DNA of 64,000 nucleotides from Sipunculus nudus (taxonomy: Eukaryota > Annelida > Sipuncula > Golfingiida > Sipunculidae), in contig CM049316.1 of the NCBI GenBank assembly GCA_026874595.1, forward strand, positions 59,839,676-59,903,675, written 5' to 3'. Shown here piece after piece: positions 1 to 13,000 of this stretch; within the stretch, counting starts at the first letter, position 1; each line of letters starts with the position of its first letter. The notes below the pieces were generated by a model. That model saw only the letters and a program-made list of their open reading frames with translations. It searched no databases and was not told where the DNA came from. The position numbers and the translations under genes are program-made.

Positions 1-640
1 CCATGTGTAAAATTTATGAATTATAGGTACTAACTGCACTATTTATTGGGTTACCTGAAATGATACCTTTGATCTTAAACAGATTTAATTACCTTTGTAA
101 GTACAGAATATAAAGACAACTTTTCATTTTAAAAGTGGAGAGGAAATTTTTGAAGGAGTTAAAACAATATGCAGAAACTATCTTTTAATTAACTGCACAG
201 CCACGAGACTTGTGGATTTCAATTTTGCCAATTTCTACCTGTAAAAGTTTACTCACCTGCACAGGTAAGATCAGGTAAATAAAGGTAAATTCTCATTTTT
301 TTTATTTAAATTATATATTATACTTGTTATAAGGGACATTGCAATAAAAACTATTTACTTTTGTCCAATGTGCAAAATATATAATTTATGGGTGTGAAAT
401 GCACTAATTATCTGGTTACCTGTAATATACCTTTTTATGTCAAATTAATATATTTTTACATGTGCAGGCAAAAACAAATCGCCGACTGATTTTAAAATAA
501 AATCTGGAAAAATGTGTCTACCCTGTTTGTTAACATATCATGCAATAATAAAATTGCTGTTTAGTTGGTCTGTCGCGTTTATCTGCACTGGTAAAAATCC
601 AGGTGCGACAGGTAAACAGGTGTGCACTTGGTTCGATCAA
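1..640. repeat. Diverged tandem duplication of about 365 bp
   Basis: The stretch starting at 1 and the stretch starting near 364 align in order. Each opens with a CCA(A)TGTG(C/T)AAAAT block, then a TGCACTA..TTAT block followed by GGTTACCTG and ATACCTTT. Each ends with a cluster of CAGGTAA or CAGGTG words (near 253-290 and near 580-622). No coding potential is seen. The unit may continue off the left edge. It is probably an old tandem repeat; no function is claimed. Confidence 0.55.
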
Positions 641-800
641 CGATTAGCCTAAATAAACGTTGATATATCCAAATCTTTCCCATTCGAAACAGTGCGAATG
701 TACTAAAATTTGAAATAAAAAATCAAAACAAATATGTCTTACACTTGTGAAAACTCTTATTTTCTTAATTGAGGGTATCTTTTGAAGTACCGGTAATTGT

Positions 801-862
801 GCGATAATGAGTGAATTTAGCAATATGTGATTGAGCGATAATGAGTGAATTTAGCAATATGT
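801..862. repeat. 28-bp direct repeat, two copies
   Basis: A 28-bp word beginning GCGATAATGAGTGAATTTAG occurs at 801-828 and again at 835-862 with no mismatch that I can see. This is a recent short tandem duplication just upstream of the CACGTG-containing block. Confidence 0.8.
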
Positions 863-1014
863 AGCACACAAGGTACATTAACGAGGCGGTTTTGCAGACT
901 TTAGTCACAGAATTATCCTATCTAGTCAATATAACGGAAAAATAAAAAATAAATAAAACATTTACTGGACAATTAAGATGCAAGGCGACACGTCTGTTTG
1001 GGTTTTTTTTTCCA

Positions 1015-1360
1015 GAACGGTCCAATTTTACCGCGTCATCCCTCAGCCAGCGGTGACGCACTGACGCTGCAAACTTTTCTCACCCAATCGTATCTACTTT
1101 TACATCAGCAAGGTTCACGTGACTGGGTCTGGCGTGTTTATTTTGTAAAGTCTTTTAAATGGACATGGTTCACGTGACTGAGTCTGGCGTGTTTATTATA
1201 AGAAGCATCATGAGATGCTGTGCAGACTGGCGGTCGGATTATTCTTTTTTTTTTGTGTGTGGGGGTGGTGGGGGGGGGGGGGGGGGGGGGAATTACCTGG
1301 AAACATCCTCTCACGTCATGCAAGAGTTACCTGGAAACATCCTCTCACGTCATGCAATAT
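1015..1360. promoter_or_regulatory. Promoter-like block with duplicated CACGTG boxes, G-run and direct repeats
   Basis: This is a locally CpG-containing block in AT-rich surroundings. A 29-bp word containing GGTTCACGTGACT occurs at 1112-1140 and 1167-1195, giving two palindromic TCACGTGA E-boxes. CCAAT occurs near 1020 and 1085. A run of 21 G lies at 1270-1290, and a 31-bp word (TTACCTGGAAACATCCTCTC...) is duplicated at 1293-1323 and 1327-1357. CACGTG is the known target of bHLH-zip factors of the USF, Myc and MITF type. Whether this block is a promoter is inference, since no flanking gene is recognised. Confidence 0.35.
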
Positions 1361-2032
1361 GTATGCATTATATTCGATTCTTTCCCGCAGGGATCAGAAA
1401 CAATGAGAACACTGGTAGTACTAGTGGAACAATAATTTATTACATATATAATAAATAGGCCTATGCACATTAATGTAAACAAATCGTTATTAACAAGAAT
1501 ATAAAATAACGGAAAATCAATATTTTTTATTGTTGGAAAGGTGTTTTTAAAATGTGCTATTGGGGATAATGCACATAATACCAAAGTTTATAAACGTGAG
1601 AAAACGATACTAAACTGTGAAGTAACACCAAAGAAACATGTTTTCACAGTACATTTTAATGTATGTTATGTTATTCAAATATATAGGCCTACGTAAGTCC
1701 AACAATGCTTATCAAAATCATGCCTAGTTACTATGATTTCATAGCTGTACATTCTGGTATCTTAGAGGAAAATTGCACGTAGGCTTACATATCTTCATGC
1801 ACTTACTTATCCAGGTCTTCAATTTGCACTTTATTTCAGTGACATTTAAATGAAGCATAATTACGTCATATGAAATTAATATAAAATGGAAATATAATAT
1901 ATAATTACATTTATTCAATTCAACTTCACTTGAAGAAAAGTAGGAAATTTATTTAATAATTTTGAGATGCACAATTCCTTGGTTAACTAGATGTATACAC
2001 GAGACCTAACTTCAAATCATATAGCTAATCTG
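1361..2032. other. AT-rich non-coding stretch, no gene seen
   Basis: The stretch is AT-rich with frequent stops in all frames. Only shadow-sized reading frames are present, and no splice-bounded conserved block was recognised. Confidence 0.5.
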
Positions 2033-4475
2033 GGGCCTGTTGCATAAAGGCATCGCAAGGCTGCGAGGCGTCGCAACAGGGTCGCAAGCAGAAAAGTCGG
2101 TTGCATAAAACTGTTGCCGAGTTGCGATGTGCCGCAAAACACCAAAAATTTGCGACGAAAAAATCGGGGTCGCAAGCCCATCGCAGCACCTTTTAATCCA
2201 AAAATAAATGTAAATAATATTTGTTCACTGTTTTTTTTTAATCAAGATCTTGGAATATGTTTGTTATATTATTACGTCCGCTGTTGACAAAAATTTATTT
2301 CTAGCTCTAATTTTGCATAAACACTACGATATTTGTTTCATAAATTATTATTTAAACTTTTCCAGCATTACATATAAATATTCTCTCATAATATAATGTA
2401 AACAGACGTTCTTTAGAAATACATAATATTCATACATCGTAATATGCAAATTATGTGCGCCATTTTCTTTTTCTTACAATATCTCATTTACAGAATTTGT
2501 AATAGAGAAAATATGTATATAGAGCCTTGGTTTTCATATAGTTATGGACTGGCGCATGGTCCCAAGAACATCTGTTCACTGTTGGATTTAAATTGTAATG
2601 TACATATTTTTATGCCAACTAATAATAATAATAATTTGATAATAAAATTAATAATTGATATTTATTTATTGTATAAAGCGTAAAATCCGCCAGAAATGGT
2701 GCCCTAAACGCTTTATACATGACTAAGAGGTGACAATTGGAATGATATTGGTTAATTTTACAATAAAAAAACTCAAAAGTTACAAAATTATGTTTATAAC
2801 TACAACAACGTTTCAAGAGAATTCGTATCACAGAAATTCATTTACTACACTAATGAGTTTTCAAATGAGATTTAAAAGCTGACAGACTGTATTTCGAATT
2901 TCGGATTCATAAAGGTCCAATTCAAAACGTTGTTTGTTTACGGACGTCCGTCGGCCGGACGGGCAAAGGACCATCGCTATAGCTTAGATAAATTATAGTA
3001 AGCTGAGCTTAAAAAGTGCAGCGGTACGACCATAACTTCAAAATGTGGCCTGAAAAATCCGGGTTTTATTGTGTGCGCATAATGCCAAAAACTCATGAGT
3101 GGCATCGATAAGCATTGATAAATAAACCTGTCAGTGTTCGATTAGGGCGCTCAGATGCGACACAACAGTACCCCGGGAACATTCTCCAATCAAGTTTCGG
3201 AGAGAGTTTGATGACAACGAAGCGTGAATCGACAACGTTTAAATCGGAATAACGCTATTTTGGACCACGTCAAAATCCTTAATTACAGTCAGATGTAGAG
3301 ATTTCCAGAGATATTCAAAGTGGAAAGTTAAAATTGGTGCGAACTAGCTCAAAACTATTTGAAAATTTTTAACTTTTTTTACCATTTTCAGGGCCATTGA
3401 TTCGAAATGAGAAGTAAATACACGAAATCGGGAACTTGGAAGAACTTAAAAAATTCCAGTGCCATATAGTAAAATAACAAGGCTTTCTTCTTGTAGATAT
3501 TATTTGGAAATTACACAGCTTAGTTGAAACGGTGAAACATTATGGTATACATATGTTAAAGTGAAATATAATTATGAATACGAAACGTCAGTTGTGTGAA
3601 TATATGAATGTTTATAGGCTGGATCTAGTTTGGTATATGTGCTTATGAAGGGAAATCAATCCATGTTTTTTAATTAGGAAGGGGGGGGGGGGCTAAACGA
3701 AGAGAAAATGGGGAAATCTTAAAGTTTCTTGGGGATAAAAGTTTATATATTAAACATATATATTACAATAATGAAACAATTGACGAATGATATGTTAATA
3801 TGATAATTGGATACCTAATTTGCATAGCTGATAATTCCATGTCAGTAAAATATAAACAATGTTAAACAATATTCCACAGGTGATTTCATTGCGGATTCGA
3901 TACGATGCGTATAGGCCTAACCTTATATAACATATATTCGTACATGAAAGATGCATGTGAATTAAAAATGCCCATGGCGCCCTTGGAGATGTTTAAATTC
4001 TTGTGGCGGACATATGTATTTTCCCAGTTTGACATTTTGTTCAATATTATTTACAATGTGTTTTATAGTTATTAACGAATTATAAAGATGATTACTTATT
4101 CTTGCAATTATATATTTTAGGACCTTCAAGCGTGTTTTTGTTTAACGTTGTCACAAAAACTATCTGCTTTTAAAATCGAAGATTATATGTGTACTTATCG
4201 AAGGTGGTTACACGACTTTTTCACTACCTAGGAGACGCATAGTTTGACACTACCTAGGAGGCACATGGAATCGCCTTATTCGGACAGGTCTACGTGCCGG
4301 TAGAATCTAAGAACACACGACACGTGAAGCATAAATTGCATTAATCCCGTCGCAAGTGCGTGGCAAGTACGTGAAATTTGCGTCATGTTTTATGCAACCG
4401 TCGCAAGAGCTTCGCTATTTCCATCGCAAATCCATCGCAACTTTGCGATTTGCGGAAATTTTATGCAACAGGCCC
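2033..4475. mobile_element. Non-autonomous DNA transposon, PIF/Harbinger-like, 2.44 kb
   Basis: Perfect terminal inverted repeats GGGCCTGTTGCATAAA (2033-2048) and its complement (4460-4475) are flanked on both sides by CTG (2030-2032 and 4476-4478), a 3-bp target duplication. Both subterminal regions are crowded with GTCGCAA, CATCGCAA or TTGCGA words in facing orientation, a plausible transposase-binding arrangement. Harbinger elements of animals are known to duplicate 3-bp targets, including CWG. No transposase or Myb-like reading frame is visible inside, so this copy would depend on a partner. The interior is AT-rich, with a 12-G run at 3681-3692 and a piece of the AGCTTAG..AGCTGAGCTTA repeat near 2980-3015. 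The superfamily assignment is inference from TIR and TSD; the boundaries are directly visible. Confidence 0.8.
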
Positions 4476-6479
4476 CTGGTAACCTCCGTATGCAACTTTG
4501 TACATTTAAGCCCTCATATATAGTCAGAAATCATGCACTGCTGATAAAACTTCAGCTTCAGCAGGAAAGCATGCGGTCTCCCCAGGCTGCAAGGTGGTGA
4601 TTTCACGGAGAGGCAGAGTTCCAGTTAATTATAAAACAATATGCAGCAACAATTCAATAATTCTTAAGAAGCACCTGGAATGTTCCAAAAACTTCTAATA
4701 AGTTATGATCTCTTGGGTGTTTGTTTATTTATTTATTTTGTATTCACCAGTCCCGTCAGCTGTAGAGACGCGGACCATGACCTACACCTGGCAATTATAC
4801 ATGTCGTTCGGTTCCCGAACATTGTAAATGATGTCATTATCCTTTGATGATTAATGTAATAGATGCCAATTTAAATTAGTAATTTTCACTCCGAATCCCC
4901 GTCTGGTTGGCCACATGTTGTGTGCTGTCTTTCCGCTAAAATCTTCTGTGTGATAGGAAAATTTCCTTGTGCTAATAAAACTGTCAATCAAACGTGAAAA
5001 TGACAAGGTCGGTAGGTAAAAATAGAAGCCGACACCCTGTGGTATTTTAGGTCTTCGAAAGGGGCAAGTTTGAGACAAAGCCATCAAACATTTTGCAATA
5101 TAGATATATTTGTATACCTGCGTCTTTTAAATCTTATTTTACAGCAATGGAAAGGTACAATTAGATTTCAGTCTAATTTGTCCACCTGCATGGTTTCTCT
5201 ATCGTCATTTTGAATACACCATGCGCATGCATATCGAAAGTCCGCATCTTTGGTCTTAATATTTTACTTTCACTGTGTCACCGTCACTATATATATATAT
5301 AAACGCTATAGCTTCTAATTTAAGATTGGCGAATGCATTTTATTCATTTTCTTGCATGTATCATGACTGAGACTGACTCCGCCGTATGACTTTAAAGGAT
5401 TATTATGACCACGACACATTTTCCATATTTAATCCCTGGGCCATGCATGCAAGCGTTGACTGGGTTTTGAGAGCGATATCAATATAAAGCGGCGTTTATA
5501 CCGGGTGCACGTACGGTATATGCGATATATATATGCAGGCTGCGGTATACGTTATGTATTTTTTATGAATATAGGCGGCGAATGAACCCGATTTGAGAAA
5601 CTTTCATGGATGAAATATAAAAAGGAGTTATAAGTTCTGGTATTAGTGATCAGATTTTATGTTTAAAAGGTACAAACATTTATAACGCAGTACTATTCCT
5701 TACAACAATGAATAGCCTGTTATAGGCAAACGTATTACAAAAAAAAAATTATTTACTTCAATTCATAATATAATAGGTTATATTTTTAAAATTTAGTTTG
5801 CTATGTGCCATATATATTTAAAGATGTTTTGCAGCTCCGCCCAAAATCTGTTTCACTGGCAGTGACAACTACTGGTGCTTTTTTCAATCACTAATGAAAA
5901 TTATTATACGCACATAGGCCTATATATATACACACACACAAAAAAGCGCGCACACGTGCACGTACACATGTAGCCTATACATATACAGGAAGTACTACAC
6001 ATATAAAAATTTGTAAAATCTGTTCAGTATGTGTTAAAACCGTATTAATACATATTTGTTCAAGCGTATAAGTCACTTACTGTCTTGTTTTACATATTCA
6101 AGGATCTGGGTGTATAGGCGTTCAGTTCCACGTACGTCGTAAAATAATTACTTCAATATTTCATGGAGTATAAAGTTATCTTTATATTTTACACTGGAAA
6201 ATTAACTATATCCCTATAATATCTGGCTGTTTTTAATTTAAGACGGTATTAATTTTATTTTCAAACCAAAAAGCCTGATTGACAGTTCTTGTGCAGGGCC
6301 GATTGTGCCCGATTACGATTGTACATAGAATGTTTGGCACAGAAATGATCACTAGTAAACAATCAGACATCACATATATATACGACATGATATATGACAG
6401 TATCTTCGATTTTTAGTTAAGAAAATATGTTAATATTTAAAATAAATACTCATTTTATTATATGATATCGGTTAAAAAT

Positions 6480-7040
6480 GGTTTTCCAGTGCCAGTACAT
6501 GACACAGTAAGGAGGTCACGCAGATCACGTGCGTGGTGTCTGTCAGACGCGTCAGTCAGTCGGACGGCGATCATTGGTCACAAGTTAAACCAATAAAAAA
6601 GGGGATAATATATGATCTTGGAAATGTTTAACGGAAGTTAAATCTGTAAACACGCTGCACTTGATTTTGTCACCAGGATTGATTGCCAACATTTGGTAAT
6701 TTACCGATTTCTGATGAATTTAGCGTAGGTGTCTGATTTTACTCTCGCAGCCGACATGTTACCAGGGCCCACGTAACAAGGCCACGTGAGTGAAAGTCAA
6801 TCATTTTTTTATTTTTCCAACAAGTCTGCGTTCGCGCCAGTTTGGATCTTGGTCACATGTTAGAACAACACTTGACGTTTTTCTCTTTCATTTAAGTACA
6901 AATATGATGGATGACAATAGACATTTCACCCCCAAAACTTGCCCCAATTACGGGTATGTAAAATGGGCTTTAGCGCGCCCGGGCGGCCGCCTTTGAACTA
7001 CAGGCCCGTGACAAACCGCGCGGCCTGGCGGGCGTTATTG
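6480..7040. other. GC/CpG-richer island in AT-rich DNA
   Basis: The block has several CACGTG-type words (near 6527 and 6783), CpG-dense parts near 6540-6575, and an extremely GC-rich core at about 6972-7036 including GCGCGCCCGGGCGGCCGC. It could be a promoter or a repeat fragment. No start exon was recognised next to it. Confidence 0.3.
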
Positions 7041-7391
7041 GAGTTTAAAGCCTTAAATGTGTGGACACTGCTCCTCCTTATGATTAATAAAACTATCACA
7101 CTCAGCAATAACAACTAAGTTAAATGGTAATAGTTGAGATTTAACAAAAAACAAATATATGTCACTTGCAACATTAAAAGTATCTCACCTAAAAACATTA
7201 AATATTACAAAACAGATGTACAGTTGATGAAAAACCAGAAACAGGAGGCCACAGGCACAGTGCCTGTCTTTCTGATTATGCAATTGATGAAAAAATTGAC
7301 CCTAGAAACATTAAAAATATATTTCATATTTACCATTAGCTTTATAAAGTTTTTCTCATAGGCCTTCAAAAGCAAATGTTAATACTACGGC

Positions 7392-7418
7392 GGGGGGGGG
7401 GGGGGGGGGGGGGGGGGG
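7392..7418. repeat. Run of 27 G
   Basis: An uninterrupted guanine run on the plus strand. Similar runs occur at 1270-1290 (21 G), 3681-3692 (12 G) and 20900-20918 (19 G). Such tracts can fold into G-quadruplexes and are prone to length error in assemblies. Confidence 0.9.
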
Positions 7419-8468
7419 TCAGGCAAGTCTTATTTTGTTATGCCTGATGCCAAGTTTCTTGTAAGGGGTGAGCCATTTAATACCAATGGGGATGTGAGAA
7501 AAAAGCTTCATTGCAACATCCTCTAAATAACAATTATGTGCCATGCATCAAAATTACAATATATAAAAAGCTATATTTTTTTCTGGCCTGTGTCATTGAC
7601 TCGAATTAATTAGATTTAAATGGCATACTCTTGACGTTTTTACTAATCTGTCAAATTTCTGTTGGTAGTGGATCAGTAGAAGTACAAATGATTAAGTAAC
7701 ACTTGAGAGAAATATATTACACCTTTTACACCCATATCTATTATGATTTAATATTTCAGCTCTATTTTTAATAATGTAGAACCAGTGCTTGACACATACC
7801 TCTGTAAAGAGAAGTGGCAGCAAGTGCCCCCTCCCTACTTTTGTTTATGATAGAATTATTTTAATGAATGTTAAATCTGAAATATATAAATATATATATA
7901 TAAATGGTATTTTTGTGATTTATGCAGTCAATATCTTATATGTTCCAAGGAAACTGGCCTTATATGCTTCATACAGACCTAATATATTACATTTTTTAAA
8001 AAAAATGAAGGGGAGGCAACACACTCCCAAAATCTCTATGCATAAAACACCAATTAAGCATGAATTGTTTAATTGATTGATGAACATATGCCTATATGGT
8101 CTGCCCCTTTGATATTCAGTGTATCAGTGTGTATTGTGCCTTGTCTAACAGCATCTGGTCCAAAGCACTTGTATGAAGTAAAATTTATTAATTTTATAGT
8201 AAAAGTATATTATTTTTAGCATACGTATAATACACTTTGTATTCTGAGGATTCTCAAGAATTTATTAGTGTTAAAACTCCATAAAACCATAAAAAAGGAA
8301 AATGTAAGCTGAAAAAGGTGTATGCTATAAAAGGACTTCCAAATAGTATATATATTTTTTCTTTTTTCCCACTGCATTTTAGTCATGTTTAAATCCTTCA
8401 ACTGACATGCCATGTTTAAGTAAAATGTTTATTTACTGAAAATGGTCTGCTTTATTTGTGAAGTCCAG

Positions 8469-8469
<1 letters not shown>

Positions 8470-8509
<40 letters not shown>
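8470..8509. repeat. (AT)20 microsatellite
   Basis: A perfect AT dinucleotide run of about 40 bp. Its length is likely polymorphic and sensitive to assembly. Confidence 0.9.
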
Positions 8510-8510
<1 letters not shown>

Positions 8511-9977
8511 GCCAGTAGCATAATTCATATATAAATATATATTATTTTTGCACATGTTAAGAGATGACATTGGCAAATCCATGAAAAGCTACCATACAAA
8601 AACTCTCTAATAATCATATTTTCTCAAGTTCTTTGACACTTAAATATTTATCCCAGATCATGAAAGGATCATGAAAGCCATAATTAATGGCATAAACATC
8701 TTCAACAGAACTTCAGAAGGCTAATAATATATTACGCATTAGTGACAAATAACAGGGTAAACAGTTGTGTTTACAAGTTTTGCATTATAATATATTTTTT
8801 AATGTCTTGATATGCTCCACAAAAGCTATATTATAATTTATGTTTACCATCCCATTACCAAAGAGTTAAAGACATTTTTGTAATTTTGAAATAACAATAT
8901 TGTCAATAATCTTGTCCAGCAGTTTTACATGCTGAACTGTGAACATTTACGCGAAACATTAAGTGAAACATTTCCGTTTTGTCCATGACAGGGTCAGAGA
9001 GTTATCAGTATTAATTATTTACTCAGTGATTAGTGTGGATTATTATTAGGAAATATAAAAATATTAAAGCATTATCTGGACTAAAGGGAATTATGTCTTG
9101 AAACACTGGCCTTCAACATAACAGTATTATTATAAACTGTTATTAACACAGGAATCAGGACAATGAAATTTGAGATAGTTATAAAGATGCATTTCGAGAA
9201 TAAAAAATTGATCTAATCTAAATATTCATGATTAATAAATGGTTGCTAACCTTCATATCAAAGTGTTGACAAAGACATTTCTACATATAAATAAGTTAAA
9301 TGTGAAGAACGTCACGTGTCCACTTGAATATTTCACCAGTGTGATTCTGTGAGCCACATGGAGTGAGCGACTGCACAAGTGCCCGTATTTGTTACATTTT
9401 GTTTAAAAAGGCCAGCAGAAAAGCTCTAACCTGCTTAGGAGCAATGTGTTACAATTAAAAAGGGTGCCATTTTCTATGGGAGGGCGTCCACTGAAAATAT
9501 TAATAGATATATAGAAAGGGTTGGAACGTGACGTTGCGCCATTTCTGCCTTGCACATATCTGGTCAAGGAACGTGTTTTGGTAATGGTGACCTTTGACCC
9601 TGACTAGCATGCATTGCGAGTCGCGAAATGCTGAAATGGTCTATTCTTCACATAGATCTTTATGCTCTCTTGAAAAGTACAAAAGGTATCACATTTTATG
9701 GAATATTCAGATAATTTTTATATTTTTTCCTTTCAAATTTGTCAGTAAATTTATTGCTGAAATCTAAGAGGCTTCAGTCTTCATGGGATTCAGAATAAAT
9801 ATCAATGATAATATAAAAGATTATTACAGTCCTATGAGACAGCCATCTATGAAGGATTTGTGTGTGTGTGTCTGTCTTTTAGATATTAATTGCTCAGATG
9901 CAGAAGTATATAAAACTGAATGTTTATTTTTTAACAATTTAGGTATCTTGTTTTGAATCTTAAAATTCCCAGCTTAC

Positions 9978-10033
9978 CTCAGCATGTACTTCAATTAGTG
10001 ACATAATGGCTTCTTTGATGTAGCTCTTAACAC
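9978..10033 (-). CDS. EXOC2: EXOC2 exon, residues 777-795 (last exon visible)
   Basis: The exon encodes [19 protein letters not shown], bounded by TTTCAG and GTAAGC. It ends in phase 0, so the gene must continue downstream (left). It belongs to the C-terminal helical region. Confidence 0.9.
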
Positions 10034-13000
10034 CTGAAAGAAATACAAAAGGAAGAGGCGTAATAAAAAAATGACCAGACCAAAGGCCAGCCACACAAAA
10101 TTAACTGTACTAAGGAATCACCGCTCCTATTTTTCACAGACTAAATTCATTTTTTGTTTGTGAATGAGCAAAAAATCCTCAGAAATGTTTTTTATTGGTG
10201 CTCTTTTCACTTTCCCACCAAATCATTAAAAAAAGTGTCATGGAAAATGGACTAAAATTTGTCTTGTTTATATGCATCATTCTAATAAAATGAAGAATAT
10301 TAATATGTGTTCTTTCTAGCTGGCAAATTTCTTATATTTAAAAAAAGGAGAAAAAAAAAAATTTGTCAGTTCATTCCTCAATATTTTGTCCCTGTATGTG
10401 GTTAGTATAATTTATTTTTTAGTGTAGCCTAAATGTTTTAAGATACATAATTGTATCAGTCAATAATATTACTTACAATCTTAATAAATAATTAATCAAA
10501 CAACATCTATGTCACATCTCTATCTATTATTCTCTAATGAAAATAAAATTTGAAAATAAGTTGCATCTACAGACTGAGAATTAATATTCAGATATTTTTA
10601 TTTTCTATTTATTCCCTGATTCCAAAAGATAAGAAAATATGTGTTTTACCTGCTGGTGGAGGACAATCGTTCCATTCCCAGTGACCAGAGTTCATGTTGG
10701 GCTCAAGGGATCCCACAATGGGGTTAGCCTTGGCTTCTACATACTTCTGAAACAGGTGGTCCTCTAGTGTTGAATATGAAGTCTCTACTACCTGAAGTGT
10801 AACAGAGAACACCCGAAACATAAATCACAATTCAATGGTAAACTATTATTGTGGTTGGATTTCAAATTTGTAATATTTGTGAAATAATGACAAAAATAAA
10901 ACCTTTGTGAATAAAATGTCTCATCAATAAAGGTGAACAGTCATTTGAACCCATATTCTCATTGACATCCCATTTTTATTACCCATGCCTGGATTCAGTT
11001 TCAAAACTTGGAAGTTGAAAGACTGTTCTGTAAATAATAACATGCATTTTATGTAACTAATAAATCAAAGATTAATATTATAAATCATATCAGATTTTAT
11101 AATTATCTCTCAGTAATGAATAAGAATTTCGGTTTGTTTTACCCTCAGGTCCTGTGACATTGCTTTTTAAAAATAAATGAAGTAACATATGTTAAATATA
11201 AGCTTGCAGGTTTCCAGGCTATATGACAATATGCTTTAATAACCCCGGGTCATGTACGCATTAAATTTAAGCATTAAAGCATTTTCTAACTATCTGCACT
11301 GTGTTTCATAAATTTTAAGGTAATAAACACTCTGCTGTGTCCAATGGGTGATATGGGATAACTGAATATTTAACAATACCTGTATGATTTGAGTGACTTC
11401 TGGGAAGCTGTACTTCTGTAATGCATCACCCAACCTGACCAAAATATGCATGCGTGTGTGTCTGCAGTTACTCAGCATAATCAACAACCTCTGGTCCTGT
11501 AACAATCATAAATAGCAATACATACACAAATAATGATACGCATGTATACATCAAAGAACAATGTTTGACAATGACACATAAAACATGGTACTATGTCATG
11601 GTTATTTGCTGTTGTAAAAATAGCACCAGTTCTTTATAATTGAAACAAAATCAGAAGTAACAAGCAATTTCATGAAATTTACGTCCCCCCTTCCACCTCT
11701 TGTTATTTTAGCTTCCTGTGATCTTCATGCTTGCCTTCTCAATATGTTTTTTATGTTTATTTTCCCATGAAGATGTCTCTACAAGTCATAGTGCCTGTGT
11801 TTTGTTTTCATTGTACCTAATTAAGGTATGCATGAAAGCAATCACTCACTAAAATCTGAATCAAATTGGATAATATCGAGGATAGTTATGGCATGGAAAC
11901 GAAAACCTGACGGACGGACAGACAGAGGGACAGACAGACAAACCCTAATCAATGTCCCCTTTCTGCAAGCAGGGGACAATAAAATTGTTTAAAGTTTTAA
12001 TATGAGTGTCCCTGGAATACATATTTTCATATCTCACTCACCGTGGATAATTATTACATGGTTCACATCTGTACATATGCTATTCTTTCATTGATTCCAT
12101 TATCAGTTACTGTCACCAACATACTACTGGTATTTGTGGACAGAGGTAAAAAATTTGGCCCCTATATATGTACAGAGCTCTCTTACCAGTGGAGGCAGAC
12201 TTTCTCCAGTGACTGCTGATATTTCCTCACTCTGGATGGAAACTTTGTGACCCCTTTGGAAGAAAAGAACAACATTCAATTTGGTCATTTAGGATGGCAG
12301 CCTCACTGAATTACTATCCTTCAGTTCTGATTTAAAATACATATTCTTTAGGTATTCCTTTTTCTAGAGCTGATTTTGCATATGTCTAGTTAAAACAGGA
12401 ACATGTTTACTTTCATGAAAGTATGAATCCAAAACGCTTTCTTTAAATGTCTGGAAATTATTCTCAAGCTGCAAATTCTAGATAAATTAAACATCAATAT
12501 CTCCCTTTCCTGTGTCTGGTTGCCTAACATAGAAAGTTGTTTTTGCATAAAACAAGTCAATAAGTAGAGATACATTATCTCACAAAACTGTATGTGCTGC
12601 CACACTTCAGCCATAATGATAAATGATACAAATTATAAATATAAAAGATGTATTATAGTTAAGAATCTGAGCAAATATTCTTCCATGTTAATGGAAATTG
12701 CTAAGTAAGAAAGCCAAATTATCTCTTGAGGAAAAATATATACCTGTATATAATTTATATTCAAATAATAAGTAAACTATATTAAGCTTTTAAACTTCCA
12801 AATTGTTTGTGACCACTATTAAATTCAGACATTGTTTTATAATCAATTATCAAATGTTGCAAATGTATTGATACATGGGCATATAGTGGAAATGATATGA
12901 TATTACTTTATATATTACTTTTCAGCCTAGTTTGTAAATAAAGGCTGCATTGTTCAAAACTAAGGAAATGTTAAACTTACTTTGTTTCTTGTCTCTGGTT

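Larger units (their letters stand above)
4479..9977. other. Non-coding stretch left of the last visible EXOC2 exon
   Basis: No conserved coding block was recognised on either strand. If EXOC2 ends inside the window, its last two or three exons (about 110 codons) would be here on the minus strand. I searched by eye for donor/acceptor-bounded blocks in the right phase and found none, so the exons may be off the left edge or simply missed. The stretch contains GC-rich patches near 6480-7040, a 27-G run and a long (AT)n, annotated separately. Confidence 0.5.

Noticed and set aside
1159..1458. Glycine-run reading frames
   Set aside because: Produced by translating the 21-G homopolymer.
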